Assembly (NCBI GenBank): GCA_030043405.1
Contig: JASHXS010000150.1
Span: forward strand, 1-8,001
From: Thermoplasmata archaeon
GTDB lineage: Archaea > Thermoplasmatota > Thermoplasmata > Lutacidiplasmatales > UBA184
DNA length: 8,001 bases
Direction: 5' to 3'
Below, one piece after another: positions 6,549 through 8,001 of the stretch. Position numbers and translations under genes: made by a program. Within the stretch, counting starts at the first letter, position 1. Every line of letters begins with the position of its first letter. Below the pieces are notes generated by a model. It saw nothing but the letters and a program-made list of their open reading frames with translations. It searched no databases and had not been told where the DNA came from.

Positions 6549-6578
6549 ACTTTTCAGCGCCAATTGGGGCCGAAAAGT
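6549..6578. repeat. 30-bp palindrome between aIF1 stop and rhodanese promoter
   Basis: An inverted repeat without spacer, centred between 6563 and 6564 on CCAATTGG. Thirteen of the fifteen symmetric base pairs match; the two mismatches are 6556/6571 and 6559/6568. The outer arms are ACTTTTC and GAAAAGT. It begins 34 bases upstream of the rhodanese TATA-like box and ends 26 bases from the aIF1 stop codon. It could be a binding site for a dimeric regulator of the rhodanese gene, or a hairpin at the 3' end of the aIF1 message. The sequence shows the symmetry; the role is open. Confidence 0.6.
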
Positions 6579-6603
6579 CGCCACATGACCGCAGTTTATG
6601 TAT

Positions 6604-6921
6604 TCAACCGCGTCGTCCCCGCTTCGGCAGGGCGGTGTCCGAGATCTCGATGGTCTCCGGGTCGAACCCGAGCTTGGCGAGTTCATCCCGGATCCGGGCC
6701 CGGTGGTCCCCTTGGAGATAGACTTCCCCATCCACGACCGAACCGCCGGTGGCGAGACGGTTCTTCAACGTGCGGGTCGTCTCTTCGAGGTCGACCCCCG
6801 GCGGGAAGCCCGAAATCACCGTCGCGGGCTTGTTGTATCGACGCGGCTCCGCCCGGACGCGGATACGCGCGGTCTCTCGGTCGAGCGCCGACAGGATCTC
6901 ATCGAACTCGTCGTTTGCCAT
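6604..6921 (-). CDS. translation initiation factor aIF1 (SUI1 family)
   Basis: 105 aa, counterpart of eukaryotic eIF1. It binds the small ribosomal subunit near the P site and enforces correct start-codon choice. The SUI1 fold is visible from about residue 18: IRVRAEPRRYNKPATVISGF (20-39), LKNRLATGGSVVDGEVYLQG (52-71, with the conserved GG and DG) and the QGDHR loop (70-74), then LAKLGFDPETIE. The N-terminus MANDEFDEILSALDRE lacks the CPxCGLP-type zinc motif found in many archaeal aIF1 proteins. I use the ATG at 6921; the open frame continues upstream to 7056 but that part is basic low-complexity sequence unlike any aIF1. AAGGAGG (6938-6944 read on minus) is a strong ribosome-binding match but lies about 16 bases before this ATG, longer than usual. 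It is downstream of the ABC permease gene on the same strand with a 162-base gap. Confidence 0.93.
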   Translation of the reverse strand: MANDEFDEILSALDRETARIRVRAEPRRYNKPATVISGFPPGVDLEETTRTLKNRLATGGSVVDGEVYLQGDHRARIRDELAKLGFDPETIEISDTALPKRGRRG

Positions 6922-7083
6922 TGTGGACCGTTCAGGCCTCCTTCTCGGACCGAGCCGAAAGGAGAGAGACCGCAGGAGGGCGTCGTGGCTCCGGGAGGAC
7001 GCACGGGGTGAGAATTGGTCGTTGGGGGGAGCGCACCGAGTTCTCCATGGCCCCACTCCGTATGAACGTTCCGGACACGGGCC
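6922..7083. other. intergenic spacer between the ABC permease and aIF1 genes
   Basis: 162 bases containing no gene I can support. It holds the AAGGAGG ribosome-binding sequence for aIF1 (6938-6944, minus strand). The A/T-richest spots are AGAATTG at 7011-7017 and TATGAA near 7058-7063; either could belong to an aIF1 promoter, but neither is a convincing TATA box at the expected distance. A long 5' leader or co-transcription with the permease operon are both possible. Confidence 0.35.
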
Positions 7084-7866
7084 TCACAGCTCGCCCCATC
7101 GGTACAGGCGGAGGCAGATGACCAGCCCGACGACGGCGGAAAGTGCGAGCAGCCCGGCGTAGAGGACCATCTCGGCCGGTGTGGCCGGCGTGATCCCCAG
7201 GGCCCCCTGCACGAGCAGCGCGGCGTACGTGGTCGGGAGGAACCGCGCCGCGTCCTGCCAGATCGGCGGGAGGGCCGAGAGAGGGTAGTACAGCGGGGAC
7301 AGCATGCCGAGGAGGGTGAAGGTGAGGTTCCCGACGGGCCAGATCTCTCGCTGGGTCCGGACCCGGCTCGAGATCGCGATCCCGATCGACGAGAAGAGGA
7401 TCCAGAGCGTGAACAGGGCGCCGAGGAGCGTCAACCCGCCGAACCACGTGAGGGGGTACCCTTCGAGGCCCCCCTTCCAGGCCAGCAGGACCGTCAGGAT
7501 CGCGAGCGCCGGCAGCATCGCGATCAGGTTGGAGAACGCGATGCCGAAGAGGTAGCGGAGTCGGCCGAGCGGGCTCGCGACGAACATGTCCTGGAGCGAG
7601 CACTCGATCCGCCAGGTCGCGCTGTCGCCCAGGACCCATGAGCCGATGTTCTGCATCGTGAAGAGCATCGCTCCGACGATCTCCAGCGGCAGGAGGTACG
7701 GCGGCGAGATCAGGGAGAGGAAGTAGAGGAAGATGAACGGCAGCAGGACGGGTGTGATCGTCACGGCCGGGTTGCGACTGATCCAGCGCCAGCCTACGAG
7801 CGCAAACGCGGGGAGCGCCCGCCCCTGCGTCGGGACCCTCGGGAACTCCGCTTCGACGCCGGCCAT
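7084..7866 (-). CDS. ABC-2 type transporter permease subunit
   Basis: 260-aa integral membrane protein. About six hydrophobic segments are visible, at roughly 33-53, 59-80, 106-130, 140-165, 178-194 and 233-253. The segment GMLSPLYYPLSALP (187-200) followed by FLPTTYAALLVQGAL (209-223) is the typical ABC-2 permease signature near the last two helices. Such proteins pair with an ATP-binding subunit to export lipids, polysaccharides, drugs or other compounds; the substrate cannot be told from sequence. The start codon at 7866 follows the TAG of the upstream gene without any intervening base, so the two are translationally coupled and form an operon. The ATPase is expected further upstream, beyond the right edge. 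The terminal IYRWGEL-like tail (YRWGEL, 255-260) ends the protein in the cytoplasm. Confidence 0.88.
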   Translation of the reverse strand: MAGVEAEFPRVPTQGRALPAFALVGWRWISRNPAVTITPVLLPFIFLYFLSLISPPYLLPLEIVGAMLFTMQNIGSWVLGDSATWRIECSLQDMFVASPLGRLRYLFGIAFSNLIAMLPALAILTVLLAWKGGLEGYPLTWFGGLTLLGALFTLWILFSSIGIAISSRVRTQREIWPVGNLTFTLLGMLSPLYYPLSALPPIWQDAARFLPTTYAALLVQGALGITPATPAEMVLYAGLLALSAVVGLVICLRLYRWGEL

Positions 7867-8001
7867 CTAGTTCCCCCGAACCGTGCGCCGGGCCCAGTAG
7901 ACGGCGAAGAGGAACACCGCGGTGGTCTCCCCGACCAGGCCGAGGATCGCGGTCCAGACCTCGGCCGAGGAGAGCGCGGTCACGCCGAGGCGGGCCTGGA
8001 C
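7867..8001 (-). CDS. C-terminal end of a membrane protein, probably a second ABC-2 permease (partial)
   Basis: The last 44 codons of a minus-strand gene that runs off the right edge and ends in TAG at 7867-7869. The visible part has one hydrophobic segment (VWTAILGLVGETTAVFLFAV, window residues 15-34) with a Glu in the middle, then a basic tail YWARRTVRGN. Its stop abuts the ATG of the ABC-2 permease, so both belong to one operon. A partner permease is the most natural reading, since many ABC-2 exporters use two permease genes in tandem, but the fragment alone does not prove the family. Confidence 0.6.
   Translation of the reverse strand, partial: VQARLGVTALSSAEVWTAILGLVGETTAVFLFAVYWARRTVRGN

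Noticed and set aside
6922..7056. N-terminal extension of aIF1 to 7056
   Set aside because: The extra 45 residues are Arg/Ser/Pro-rich and unlike aIF1; the normal SUI1-family length is reached from the ATG at 6921.

Overview
The window looks like a high-GC archaeal chromosome segment (roughly two-thirds G+C by eye). The archaeal assignment rests on three genes: an archaeal-type S-adenosylmethionine synthetase, an Nre-type DNA repair protein and a SUI1-family translation factor aIF1. Short A/T-rich TATA-like boxes 25-50 bases ahead of several starts, in otherwise very GC-rich spacers, agree with this. A high-GC Thermoplasmatota lineage is my best guess for the organism, but that is inference from general resemblance only. 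I see no rRNA, tRNA, CRISPR, transposase or phage gene, and no gene-free stretch longer than about 300 bases.

Layout from left to right: the 3' part of an M29-type aminopeptidase homologue (+, start outside the window); nreA (+); a membrane-anchored double zinc-ribbon protein (-), whose stop codon overlaps the nreA stop in a shared CTAG; archaeal mat (-); a divergently oriented gene (+) encoding a GcvH-like lipoyl domain fused to a TusA-like domain; a two-domain rhodanese (-) convergent with that fusion; aIF1 (-); and an ABC-2 type permease (-) whose start directly abuts the stop of another membrane protein running off the right edge (-).

Most of this is housekeeping: methyl-donor synthesis, DNA repair, translation initiation and export. 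The unusual part is 4873-6475. A GcvH-like/TusA-like fusion sits tail-to-tail with a thiosulfate sulfurtransferase, the three domain types recalling sulfur-carrier relays. The lipoyl-lysine position of the fusion is Arg and its lipoyl domain contains no lysine at all, so it cannot be lipoylated in the usual way. Its TusA domain keeps the Cys but has lost both prolines of CPxP. A second apparent active-site loss is seen in the aminopeptidase homologue, where four of the expected metal ligands are replaced. A 30-bp near-perfect palindrome lies between the aIF1 stop and the rhodanese promoter. The functional link between the sulfur genes is inferred from families and neighbourhood, not shown.
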